64,000 nucleotides of DNA from Actinoallomurus sp963823735. Its GTDB lineage: Bacteria > Actinomycetota > Actinomycetes > Streptosporangiales > Streptosporangiaceae. The stretch spans positions 992,001 to 1,056,000 of the forward strand of contig CAWGMO010000001.1 of NCBI GenBank assembly GCA_963823735.1, given 5' to 3'. Shown in pieces: positions 51,760 to 59,226 of the stretch; position 1 is the stretch's first letter; each line of letters opens with the position of its first letter. The notes under the pieces were generated by a model. That model did no database searches and was not told the DNA's origin. It was given only the letters and a program-made list of their open reading frames with translations. The translations under genes and the position numbers were made by a program.

Positions 51760-52492
51760 CGGCACGCCGCGCGGCGGCGCGGCGGCGGTCCGGCGAGGGA
51801 TAGGTGAAGAACCTGCGTACGACGCGCAGCGGGCTCCTCGGCGCGTGCCGCAACGCCACCTCCTCCAGCGTGAACGCCTGCTCGGCCGGCGCCAGGCCCG
51901 TCCACGCGACGGCCAGCCGGTCGCAGTCCAGCTCCATGCGCCGGTTGAAGACGAACACGGTCGCGGCGACGCCGGCCGCCCCGATGACGGCGGCGGGAGG
52001 CCAGATCGCGGTGAGGCACAGGGCGCAGACCAACGCCGTCATCACCGCGGCCGGCCGCCGTACCTGGTCGTAACGCACCAGGTGAGCGGCCTCATGGGCG
52101 ACGAGAAAGGCCGCCGTCTCGGGCCGTACGCGATCATGAATGAAGATCACGCCACGCGAGCCGGCACGGAACCCGCACGCGAACCCGCCGACCGACCCCG
52201 TACGGAGGGTCAGCTCCCGCACCCCACTCCGCGCGAGCGTCTCAGGACTCCCCGGGACCGTACGGAACCGCCCGTCCGCCAGCAGCCGCCGCATCCGCAG
52301 AATCCGGGCCCCCGGGCCGACACAGAACGCCGCGACCTGCGCGAGCGGGAAGATGACCACGGGCTGCGCGGGCGCGACAACCATCGCGACGACGGTCGCG
52401 GCGACGCTCGTCATCAGCGCGGCGAAGCAGAAGATCGACCAGTGCACGCGGTTCACCGGATCAGTGGACCACGACGCTGTTGCACATCTCAC
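51731..52492 (-). CDS. Membrane M48/M56-like metallopeptidase
   Basis: About 253 residues. Helices IFCFAALMTSVAATVVAMVV and VVIFPLAQVAAFCVGP precede GFACGFRAGSRGVIFIHDRV and the zinc motif HEAAH in LVAHEAAHLVRYDQV. A further helical pair and a distal ELDCDRLAVAW (third zinc ligand Glu) complete the BlaR1/HtpX-like layout. The start is uncertain: GTG at 52492, 52456 and 52447 are all in frame. No regulator gene of the BlaI type is nearby. Confidence 0.78.
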   Translation of the reverse strand: MRCATASWSTDPVNRVHWSIFCFAALMTSVAATVVAMVVAPAQPVVIFPLAQVAAFCVGPGARILRMRRLLADGRFRTVPGSPETLARSGVRELTLRTGSVGGFACGFRAGSRGVIFIHDRVRPETAAFLVAHEAAHLVRYDQVRRPAAVMTALVCALCLTAIWPPAAVIGAAGVAATVFVFNRRMELDCDRLAVAWTGLAPAEQAFTLEEVALRHAPRSPLRVVRRFFTYPSPDRRRAAARRAVRGSAPEIR

Positions 52493-52606
52493 TCTCGCGC
52501 TCCGGACCACCCCTACGTACCCCTGCCCCTAATCGCCCATCTACCACGCAGAACCCCCCGTACCTGCGGACACGGGGCACCGGCCCGGCCGAAATTTTCC
52601 CTGACC

Positions 52607-52764
52607 GTGGGAACAACTCGGGCGTCGGCCGTGGTTACATGAATCGTGGCCGGTGTGTTCGGTGTCCCCCGGGCCTAACCACTGCCTTCACGGAATACCG
52701 TTCGGCTGGAGCCGTGTTGTGCTATTCGCCGTGAGGCGACCCGCACACCGGTACACATAACGTG
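52607..52764 (+). ncRNA. Candidate small RNA or leader transcript
   Basis: A GGGAAC at 52609-52614 with GTT 19 bases later resembles a SigR/SigH-type promoter. About 125 bases further on a strong terminator ends at 52797, yet no convincing gene lies between them. A 31-codon frame (ATG at 52639) lacks the third-position G/C bias of the genome. I see no match to 6C RNA or a known riboswitch. The unit could also be a leader of the GH16-like gene. Confidence is low. Confidence 0.3.
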
Positions 52765-52797
52765 AAAGGCCCCGTCAGGAACTCCTGGCGGGGCCTT
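52765..52797 (+). terminator. Strong terminator without an obvious upstream gene
   Basis: AAGGCCCCG-T-CAGG, loop AACT, then CCTG-G-CGGGGCCTT. A stem of about twelve pairs plus a trailing TTCGC. It lies 20 bp before the GH16-like gene. Confidence 0.7.
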
Positions 52798-52816
52798 CGC
52801 GGTCGTAGGATCGAGC

Positions 52817-53560
52817 ATGGACGAAAGCTTTCCTGGCGACACGCTCGACACGGATGTCTGGTTCCCGTACTACCTCCCGCACTGGAGCTCCCGCGCCGCG
52901 TCCGCGGCCACGTACTCCGTACGCTCCGGAGAGCTCAGCCTCGTGATCCCCGCCTCGCAGCCGCAGTGGTGCGAGGGCGTCCACGACAGCCCGCTCCGCG
53001 TGTCCGGCATCCAGACCGGCAGCTTCTCCGGCCCGGTCGGCAGCCCCGTGGGCCAGCAGCCGTTCCGCGAGGGCCTGACCGTCCAGGAGGCCCAGCCGAC
53101 GATGTGGGGCTACACGCCGCTGTACGGGCGTATCTCGATACGTATGCGCGGAATCGTCACGGGGCGTTCCATGTTCGCGTTCTGGCTGTCGGGCATCGAG
53201 GACACACCGGAACGCTCAGGCGAGATCTGCGTCGCCGAGATCTTCGGCTCCGCCGTGGGCGACGGGTACGCGGAGGTGGGGATGGGACTCCACTCCTTCC
53301 GCGACCCGGCGCTGACCGAGGAGTGGTCCACCGAACGCCTCCGGCTCGACGTCGCGGCTTTCCACACGTACGGCGTGGACTGGCTCCCGGAGTCGCTGGC
53401 GTTCACGGTGGACGGCGAGGTCGTACGACGCGTGGCCCAGTCACCGGACTACCCGATGCAGCTGATGCTCGGCGTCTTCGACTTCCCGGACAAGGTGACG
53501 GACGACGCCTCCGCCGTACCGGAAATGATCGTTTCCCACGTGCACGGCGAGCCGCTATAG
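52817..53560 (+). CDS. GH16-like concanavalin-fold protein
   Basis: 247 residues. Beta-sandwich with YYLPHWSSRAASAATYSVRS, then ISIRMRGIVTGRSMFAFWLS, SGEICVAEIFG, AFHTYGVDWLPESLAFTVDG and LMLGVFDFPDK, the standard order of a GH16 domain. The catalytic signature is E-x-D-x-x-E in normal GH16; here it reads EICVAE with Cys in place of the Asp. Both glutamates are kept, so activity is uncertain. No signal peptide is visible. Confidence 0.8.
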   Translation: MDESFPGDTLDTDVWFPYYLPHWSSRAASAATYSVRSGELSLVIPASQPQWCEGVHDSPLRVSGIQTGSFSGPVGSPVGQQPFREGLTVQEAQPTMWGYTPLYGRISIRMRGIVTGRSMFAFWLSGIEDTPERSGEICVAEIFGSAVGDGYAEVGMGLHSFRDPALTEEWSTERLRLDVAAFHTYGVDWLPESLAFTVDGEVVRRVAQSPDYPMQLMLGVFDFPDKVTDDASAVPEMIVSHVHGEPL

Positions 53561-53628
53561 AGAAGGCGCGGGAGGAACCGCGCGACCGCCGCGAGCGTCC
53601 GATCGTTCCTCTACCTCGGGAGTTCGCG

Positions 53629-54660
53629 ATGCGCCGGCTGGGCTTGATCGTGGCGGTCGTGCTCCTCCAAGGGTGTTCCGGTGGTCATGCCGTCCTCGCG
53701 CCGGCCGTCTCGCCGGGGCCCGCCTGGCGGGCCGGGGAGATCAAGGAGTGGCGTACGGCCTGCTCATCGATATCCACAGGGGTGTTGAAAAGGTTGCGGG
53801 TCGTCCCCAACGGCGTTACGCCCTGCACCTGGCGGGAGGACGCCCAGGACCAGGACGATCATGTCGAGCGGACGCTCAGTGTCACCGGGCGCCTGTACGA
53901 GCCGTCGGCGGTCAGTGCGACCGATGCCGCGCGGCGCGGGTTCGAAGTGCCGCAGGGGTGGGAGAAGCTCGGCAAAGGTGTTCCCGTCCGGGGTCTCGGT
54001 GACGAGGCGAAGATCGTACGGCGGTTCCTGCCCGGGGTCGCGCAGCGGCGGATCACGCTCGCCGTACGCCTCCGCAACGCCGTGACCTCGATCGACGTCA
54101 CTGAGGAGTCGCTGCTCGATCGGTATCGCGGGCGGGTTCCGTCGTTCGGGGTGATCGAGGCGGCGGCGGTGGACGCGGCCCGGGACGTTCTCAAAGGGCT
54201 CGGTTCTCAGACCGGTGCGCAGCCGGCTCCGGCGTACCTTCCAACGGAGCTGCGGACGATCTCGGTGGACTGCGGGCCGGCGGCGCGGGTCGTACGCGGG
54301 GTGTCCAAGCATGGCGGTTGTGAGTGGGACGAGAACGACGGGGAGCGGCCCTCGCTGACCGTGGCGGCCGAGGTGATCGCTCCGAGTCCGGCTACGGGTG
54401 AGAGCGGGACGCGGATCGCGACGGCGCTGTTCGGGCAGTGGAAGCACAGTGTCGCCCGTGCGCCGAAGCTGGGCGACGAGGCCGCGCTCGACCATTTCAC
54501 GTTCGAGTCCGGCCTTTCCCGTAGCAGCTCGATTCTCGTACGCCGCGCGAACCTGCTCGTCTTCGTCGACTACGGCCTGTGGCACCACCCGGGCGTCTCC
54601 GCGATGGACGCCCAGGTCATCGCGCTCGCGAACGGCGTGCTGAAGGGCCACCCGCGGTGA
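53629..54660 (+). CDS. Lipoprotein of unknown function
   Basis: 343 residues from the ATG at 53629. Lipobox LQGC after the hydrophobic start MRRLGLIVAVVLLQGCSGGH, so it is likely anchored to the membrane outside. Two halves each have a similar order (CSSISTGVLKRLRVVPNGVT and CGPAARVVRGVSKHGGCEWD; later RRITLAVRLRNAVTSID and ATALFGQWKHSVARAPKLG), suggesting an internal duplication of a DUF3558-like type domain. Ligand unknown. It follows the GH16-like gene on the same strand. Confidence 0.75.
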   Translation: MRRLGLIVAVVLLQGCSGGHAVLAPAVSPGPAWRAGEIKEWRTACSSISTGVLKRLRVVPNGVTPCTWREDAQDQDDHVERTLSVTGRLYEPSAVSATDAARRGFEVPQGWEKLGKGVPVRGLGDEAKIVRRFLPGVAQRRITLAVRLRNAVTSIDVTEESLLDRYRGRVPSFGVIEAAAVDAARDVLKGLGSQTGAQPAPAYLPTELRTISVDCGPAARVVRGVSKHGGCEWDENDGERPSLTVAAEVIAPSPATGESGTRIATALFGQWKHSVARAPKLGDEAALDHFTFESGLSRSSSILVRRANLLVFVDYGLWHHPGVSAMDAQVIALANGVLKGHPR

Positions 54661-54678
54661 GCGCGAGTGGCCCTCCGG

Positions 54679-56160
54679 CTACGAACCGCTCAGGTTGAGC
54701 TCCGCGGCCGAGCTCCAAGGCCCGCGATTGCCGGCCTCGGTGGTCGCGGTGAGCCGGACGTACCGGGCGGTGGATCCGGTGAAGGTCACGTTCTTCAGGT
54801 CGCCGTTGTCGGCGAACGTGCCGGTGGTGGCGCTCCTCCACGCCGACCCGTCGGTGCTGAGCTCGATCTTGTACGCGCCGATCCGGCCGTTCTCGTACCC
54901 GATGCCCTCGGCCGGGCGCGGCAGGTAGGACAGGCCGGACACGGTGTGGGTGGCGTGCATGTCGATCGTGATGCTGTGCGGCAGCGCGGCGGGGGCGCTG
55001 CCGCTGTACCTGCTGTGCCAGTACGTCGAGGAGCTACCGTCGATCGCGGCGGAGGCCGGGGCGTTCTCCGCCGAGGTCTCCTCGCTGTCCGCGCTCACGG
55101 TCCAGCCGGTGCGGGGCAGCTGACCGGGCGTTCCGCCCGACGTGGAGTACGGCGTGTTCCACAGGGACTTGTACCGGTCGGCCGCCGCCTGGTGCTTGCC
55201 GTAGCCGCAGGCGGAGTCGTGGATGGTGAACTGGCAGCCGAAGTCCGTCGAGCCGTCGAAGTACGACTCGTACGCCAGGCCGGTGGGCGACGACGCCGCT
55301 TTCTGGAACGCCGTGCGCATCTGGGTGAGGAACGCCGGATCGGTCGAACCGTACGACTGGTCGCGGATCGCCCATTCGGGTGAGGCGAACGGCACGCCCT
55401 GCTGGGCGACCCAGTCGACCCAGGCGTTGATGCCGAGGGGTTCGCCGTTCGGCCCGAGCTTGTCCGGGCTGATCGGCACGTTGTTGCTGCCCAGGGCGTA
55501 CGCGTCGGGGCCGGCGGCGTCCACGTACTGCTTGCCAGGGAAGAAGTTCCGTACGTCGAGGCTGCCGTTCGAGCTCTGGTTGTTGGGGTTCCAGATCAGC
55601 TTGAAGCCCGAGGAGACGCCCTTGACGGTGGTGTACCAGCGGATCCAGCAGGACTTGAAGGCCGCGGCGTCGCCGGGGTTCTGCTTCCAGGTGTACCAGT
55701 CGCCGTTGAACTCCCAGCCGAGGCGGATGAACGCGTCCGCGCGGGGCCAGGCGGCCTTCAGGTCGTTGGCCCAGGTCGAAATCTCCGACGTGGTGGCGCA
55801 CCCATTCACGTTCTCGTTCTGCGCGTACATCGGCTGGGCGAGGGACAGGGCGCCGTCCCATTTGCCGTCGGAGTAGTAGTCGTGAACGGTGTAGAGGTTG
55901 TCCATGTCGTGCCAGTTGAGGACGCCATTGGAGTCCTTGGCGTCGTTCCAGGTCTCACTGACCTGGACCTTCTGGCCGCGCCAGTTGCCCCATTCGTCGC
56001 GGTCGGCGTAACCGACTCCGCTGAGCGCGTCCTTGGTGCCGACGACGGCCGGGTGGACCGACGCATGTGCTTGCGCCGGGGTGAGTGTCAGGGCTGTGAC
56101 CAGGGTGATCAGGCCGGTGAGGGCGGCGCGACGCGCCTTCGATCTCCGATTTCGGAACAT
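54679..56160 (-). CDS. Secreted GH26-like glycosidase with C-terminal discoidin (CBM32-like) domain
   Basis: 493 residues. Signal peptide at about 1-34 (ALTGLITLVTALTLTPAQAHA). The catalytic domain has the acid/base site RLGWEFNGDWYTWKQ and the nucleophile SPEWAIRDQSYGS, separated as in GH26 mannanase-like enzymes. From about residue 350 a F5/8-type discoidin domain (AENAPASAAIDGSSSTYWHS, then YKIELSTDGSAWRSATTGTF and VRLTATTEAGNRGP) presumably binds polysaccharide. A close copy without this domain lies at 56662. Confidence 0.88.
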   Translation of the reverse strand: MFRNRRSKARRAALTGLITLVTALTLTPAQAHASVHPAVVGTKDALSGVGYADRDEWGNWRGQKVQVSETWNDAKDSNGVLNWHDMDNLYTVHDYYSDGKWDGALSLAQPMYAQNENVNGCATTSEISTWANDLKAAWPRADAFIRLGWEFNGDWYTWKQNPGDAAAFKSCWIRWYTTVKGVSSGFKLIWNPNNQSSNGSLDVRNFFPGKQYVDAAGPDAYALGSNNVPISPDKLGPNGEPLGINAWVDWVAQQGVPFASPEWAIRDQSYGSTDPAFLTQMRTAFQKAASSPTGLAYESYFDGSTDFGCQFTIHDSACGYGKHQAAADRYKSLWNTPYSTSGGTPGQLPRTGWTVSADSEETSAENAPASAAIDGSSSTYWHSRYSGSAPAALPHSITIDMHATHTVSGLSYLPRPAEGIGYENGRIGAYKIELSTDGSAWRSATTGTFADNGDLKNVTFTGSTARYVRLTATTEAGNRGPWSSAAELNLSGS

Positions 56161-56621
56161 GCTCGTTGACCTTCCAAGGGGAGGATCTCGAGTGCGGCCG
56201 CACTGCTATTACCGATGAGAACGGTAGCTCACATAAATGAAATGTCCAGCCTAACTTTCTGTTCGCCGGCGGCTACCGCTAACTGGGGTTTATCGGTCTG
56301 TCAAGCGGCGTCGTTCGACAATGTCGGCAGCCTTTGACCTGCGGATCCGCGCCAATAAAGGGCAAAGTCGACTGTTGTCGGGATTGCATTAAAAGCATTA
56401 AAGCGGTGTCTTGTGGAGACGTGAAATGGCGGCGCCATTCGCCGCCGGGGCATGTTCGGGCACGTCGGGGCGGGTGTGGTGCCGCGGGGAGAGCGGCGCG
56501 TGATGGCGGGCATCCGTCTTTCCGCACGTCGGCGTCTTTTGAACCGGTTAAATTTCTGGCCGTCCGAGCACGGCTGGAAATGGCCGTCGCGGTGGCCGAC
56601 ACCGGTCTCGCCGACGCGGCG
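56161..56621 (-). other. Long upstream region of the first glycosidase gene
   Basis: About 460 bp without a convincing gene. Several blocks also occur upstream of the second copy (57697-58153): CTATTACCGATGAG near 56205, GTTCGACAATGTCGGCAG near 56312, and TTTTGAACCGGTTAAAT at 56537. The region is less GC-rich than coding DNA, and stretches of A/T near 56385-56405 may be promoter DNA. Confidence 0.6.
56539..56551. promoter_or_regulatory. LacI-like operator upstream of glycosidase copy 1
   Basis: TTGAACCGGTTAA is a palindrome around a central CG, the usual form for LacI-family operators. The same 13 bases occur upstream of the second glycosidase at 58053. It lies about 380 bp before the gene start. 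Confidence 0.45.
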
Positions 56622-56646
56622 AGGGCCACCCGCAGCGGGTGGCCCT
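56622..56646 (-). terminator. Terminator after glycosidase copy 2
   Basis: AGGGCCACCCG at 56622-56632 pairs with CGGGTGGCCCT at 56636-56646 around a CAG loop. It lies 16 bases after the stop of the glycosidase gene on the minus strand. Confidence 0.65.
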
Positions 56647-56661
56647 CCGGCTACGAACCGC

Positions 56662-57696
56662 TCACCCCTTGGAGTACGGCGCGTTCCACAGCGACGCGTA
56701 CCGGGCGGCGGCGTCCGGGTGCTTGTCGTAGCCGCACGCGGAGTCGTGGATGGAGAACTGGCAACTGAAGGCGGTCGACCCGTCGAAGTACGACTCGTAC
56801 GCCAGGCCGGTCGGCGACGACGCGGCCTTCTGGAACGCGGTGCGCATCTGGGTGATGTACTCCGGGTCCGTCGATCCGTACGACTGGTCGCGGATCGCCC
56901 ACTCCGGTGAGGCGAACGGCACGCCCTGCTGGGCCACCCAGTCGACCCACGCGTTGATCCCCAGCGGCTCGCCGTTCGGGCCCTTCTTGTCGATGCTGAT
57001 CGGCTGGCCGTTCTCGCTGAGCGCGTACGCGTCGGGGCCGGCGGCGTCGACGTACTCCTTGCCGGGCCAGAAGTCGCGGACGTCGAGGCTCGCGTTCGAG
57101 CTCTGGTTGTTGGGGTTCCAGATGAGCTTGAAGTCCGGGGAGACGGCCTTGACCGTGTCGTGCCAGCGGATCCAGCAGGACTTGAACGCGGCGGCGTCGC
57201 CGGGGTTCTGCTTCCAGGTGTACCAGTCGCCGTTGAACTCCCACCCGAGCCGGATGAACGCGTCGCCGCTGGGCCAGGCGTCCTTCAGGTCGTTGGCCCA
57301 GGTCGTGATCTCATCCGTGGTGGCGCATCCGTTGACATTCTCGTTCTGCGCGTACATCGGCTGGGCCAGCGATAGCGCGCCGTCCCATTTGCCGTCGGAG
57401 TAGTACTCGTGAACGGTGTAGAGGTTGTCCATGTCGCCCCAGTTGAGGACGCCATTGGAGTCTTTCGCGTCGTTCCAGGTCTCACTGACCTGGACCTTCT
57501 GGCCGCGCCAGGTTCCCCATTCATCGCGGTCGGCATAACCGACTCCGCTGAGCGCGTCCGTCGTGCCGAAGGCGGGCGTGGCGGTCTTCGCCTGCGCCGG
57601 AGTCGCTGTCGTCGCGGCGGCGGACGCCGCTGTGACCAGGGCAAGCAGGCCTGCCGCTACGGCGCGGCGCGCCGTTCTTCCGCGTGATTCGACCAT
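56662..57696 (-). CDS. Secreted GH26-like glycosidase without discoidin domain
   Basis: 344 residues from the ATG at 57696, with AAAGGT nine bases upstream. It is very close to residues 40-350 of the neighbouring copy: same WRGQKVQVSETWNDAKDSNG, NENVNGCATT, RLGWEFNGDWYTWKQ and SPEWAIRDQSYGS. The signal peptide is different in sequence (RRAVAAGLLALVTAASAAAT). The protein ends right after PYSKG where the other copy continues into the linker and discoidin domain. The 26 bases spanning its stop codon (56639-56664) match the 3' end of the other gene, pointing to an internal deletion. Confidence 0.88.
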   Translation of the reverse strand: MVESRGRTARRAVAAGLLALVTAASAAATTATPAQAKTATPAFGTTDALSGVGYADRDEWGTWRGQKVQVSETWNDAKDSNGVLNWGDMDNLYTVHEYYSDGKWDGALSLAQPMYAQNENVNGCATTDEITTWANDLKDAWPSGDAFIRLGWEFNGDWYTWKQNPGDAAAFKSCWIRWHDTVKAVSPDFKLIWNPNNQSSNASLDVRDFWPGKEYVDAAGPDAYALSENGQPISIDKKGPNGEPLGINAWVDWVAQQGVPFASPEWAIRDQSYGSTDPEYITQMRTAFQKAASSPTGLAYESYFDGSTAFSCQFSIHDSACGYDKHPDAAARYASLWNAPYSKG

Positions 57697-58052
57697 AATC
57701 GTTGACCTTTCAATCGGTTGACCGCTCGCCCCTGAGTGCGGCCGTTCGGCTATTACCGATGAGTACGGTAGCCCAAAAAATTGAAAAGTCCAGCTTTGAT
57801 TCAAAGTGCGACGGAACAGGGTTCGTGGAGCCTGTCAAGAGCGTGCGTTCGACAATGTCGGCAGCCTTTTATCGCCATTTCAGTGTCGCGTGAACGCCTA
57901 TTCGAGCAGTGAAATGCGGCCGAAAAACAATTGTCGTGTCGGTCAATGGAGCGGCCTCGGCGCACGTTCGGCCACGTCAGGGCCCGTGCGGGCCTCCGAT
58001 GTCGCCTGTGCGGCGCGGGCTCGCGAACCGGCTTCCCGCACGTCGGTGACTT
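57697..58052 (-). other. Long upstream region of the second glycosidase gene
   Basis: About 350 bp with no supported gene. It repeats parts of the 56161-56621 region: CTATTACCGATGAG near 57752, GTTCGACAATGTCGGCAG near 57847, and the TTTTGAACCGGTTAAAT block at 58051. Between these blocks the two regions differ, so a segmental duplication followed by divergence is likely. Confidence 0.6.
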
Positions 58053-58065
58053 TTGAACCGGTTAA
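58053..58065. promoter_or_regulatory. LacI-like operator upstream of glycosidase copy 2
   Basis: The same TTGAACCGGTTAA palindrome as at 56539, here 357 bp before the second glycosidase start and about 90 bp before the WYL regulator on the other strand. Confidence 0.45.
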
Positions 58066-58153
58066 ATAGATGGCACGCCGGGAAACGCGGAAACTCGTCC
58101 GCGACGGCCGTGCGGGGCCGGGTCTGTCGTACCCGGCTTCTAGGTTGGTGCGC

Positions 58154-58852
58154 GTGAACCGTACCGATCGCCTGTACGCCCTGGTCGAGGAGTTGCGGGC
58201 GATCGCGCCCCGTCCGCGCAGCGCGCGCTGGCTCGCCGGCCGGTTCGAGGTGAGCGCGCGTACGGTCGAGCGCGACATCAGCGCGTTGCAGCAGTCAGGG
58301 GTTCCGATCTACGCCGAGCCCGGCCGTACGGGCGGCTACTGCCTCGACAAGGCGCGTACGCTGCCGCCGGTCAACCTGACGCCCGGGGAGGCCGTCGCGA
58401 TGGCGGTGGCGTTGCGGGGGCTGGAGGGCACGCCGTTCAAGGCGACCGCGGGTACGGCGCTGCGCAAGCTCGTCGCCGCGATGCAGCAGAACGACGCCGC
58501 CGCTGCCCACGCCATGGCCGCCCGCATCCACCTGCTCGGCGACGACGTCGCCACTCCGTCGATGCCGCGCGTGGTGGCCGACGCGCTGTCCACGGGCCGC
58601 GTCCTGCGCATCGCGTACGGCGACCGCGAGGGCGCCGCCACTATGCGCGACATCGAGCCTCTCGGCTACGTCGGCACGGCGACGCACTGGTACCTCATGG
58701 CCTGGTGCCGGCTACGCGACGCCCTGCGCGCGTTCCGTACGGACCGGATCTCCTCGGTCTCGATCACCGCCGAGGTCCCCGCACCGCGCTCGCTGCGCAG
58801 GGAGGACCTCGACATACCCCACGGAAAGGTCCATCAGCTCAGCTTGAGCTGA
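58154..58852 (+). CDS. WYL-domain transcriptional regulator (HTH_11 type)
   Basis: 232 residues from the GTG at 58154 (GTG at 58148 also fits). N-terminal winged HTH: RTDRLYALVEELRAIAPRPR, SARWLAGRFEVSARTVERDI, SALQQSGVPIYAEPGRTGGY. The C-terminal WYL part contains ATHWYLMAWCRLRDALRAFR, the W-Y-L and R residues of the effector-binding fold. Target unknown; the neighbouring glycosidase or VOC gene is a candidate. Its 3' end overlaps the convergent VOC gene by 14 bases. Confidence 0.88.
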   Translation: MNRTDRLYALVEELRAIAPRPRSARWLAGRFEVSARTVERDISALQQSGVPIYAEPGRTGGYCLDKARTLPPVNLTPGEAVAMAVALRGLEGTPFKATAGTALRKLVAAMQQNDAAAAHAMAARIHLLGDDVATPSMPRVVADALSTGRVLRIAYGDREGAATMRDIEPLGYVGTATHWYLMAWCRLRDALRAFRTDRISSVSITAEVPAPRSLRREDLDIPHGKVHQLSLS

Positions 58853-59225
58853 CCGACGGCGGCGTGAACACCGCGAAGTGGTTGCCGGCCGGGTCGAGCA
58901 GGTGCGCGAAGTTCACCCCGACCGGGTTGACCTCCGGCCCCCGCTGAACCTTCCCGCCGGCCTCCTCGGCCCGCCGGCACGCGGCCTCGACGTCCTCGAC
59001 CAGCACCGTGAAGACCGCGTAGCCGGGCATCTTCCCCTTGGTCGCGAAGAGGCCCCCGCGCAGCCCTTCGCCGTCGCCCGTGGTGAAGATCTGGTACGCC
59101 GGGTCCGTGCTCTTCGTGCCGTCATGCGCGACCGTCCAGCCGAACACATCGCCGTAGAACCGCTCCGCCGCCGCCGGGTCGTCGGTGCCGATCTCGAACC
59201 AGCCGATGCCGTTGAAGCCCGCCAT
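58839..59225 (-). CDS. VOC-family (glyoxalase-like) protein
   Basis: 128 residues from the ATG at 59225. Two beta-alpha-beta-beta-beta halves: GIGWFEIGTDDPAAAERFYG with DVFGWTV, and YAVFTVLVEDVEAACRRAEE with the C-terminal FAHLLDPAGNHFAVFTPP. The H/E metal ligands of true glyoxalase I are incomplete, so another VOC role is possible. It lies one base after the UbiA gene on the same strand. Confidence 0.88.
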   Translation of the reverse strand: MAGFNGIGWFEIGTDDPAAAERFYGDVFGWTVAHDGTKSTDPAYQIFTTGDGEGLRGGLFATKGKMPGYAVFTVLVEDVEAACRRAEEAGGKVQRGPEVNPVGVNFAHLLDPAGNHFAVFTPPSVSSS

Positions 59226-59226
59226 G

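Noticed and set aside
46949..52492. Secondary-metabolite cluster around the P450 gene
   Set aside because: The neighbours (NadR, PnuC, a DUF6891 protein, hydroxyacid dehydrogenase, metallopeptidase) include no PKS, NRPS, terpene or RiPP core gene.
52639..52734. A 31-codon peptide gene before the orphan terminator
   Set aside because: No ribosome-binding site, and third codon positions lack the strong G/C bias, so it does not look translated.
52640..52797. 6C RNA or ydaO-type riboswitch
   Set aside because: The two C-rich loops of 6C RNA are not present (only one run of five C), and the conserved ydaO core is not seen.
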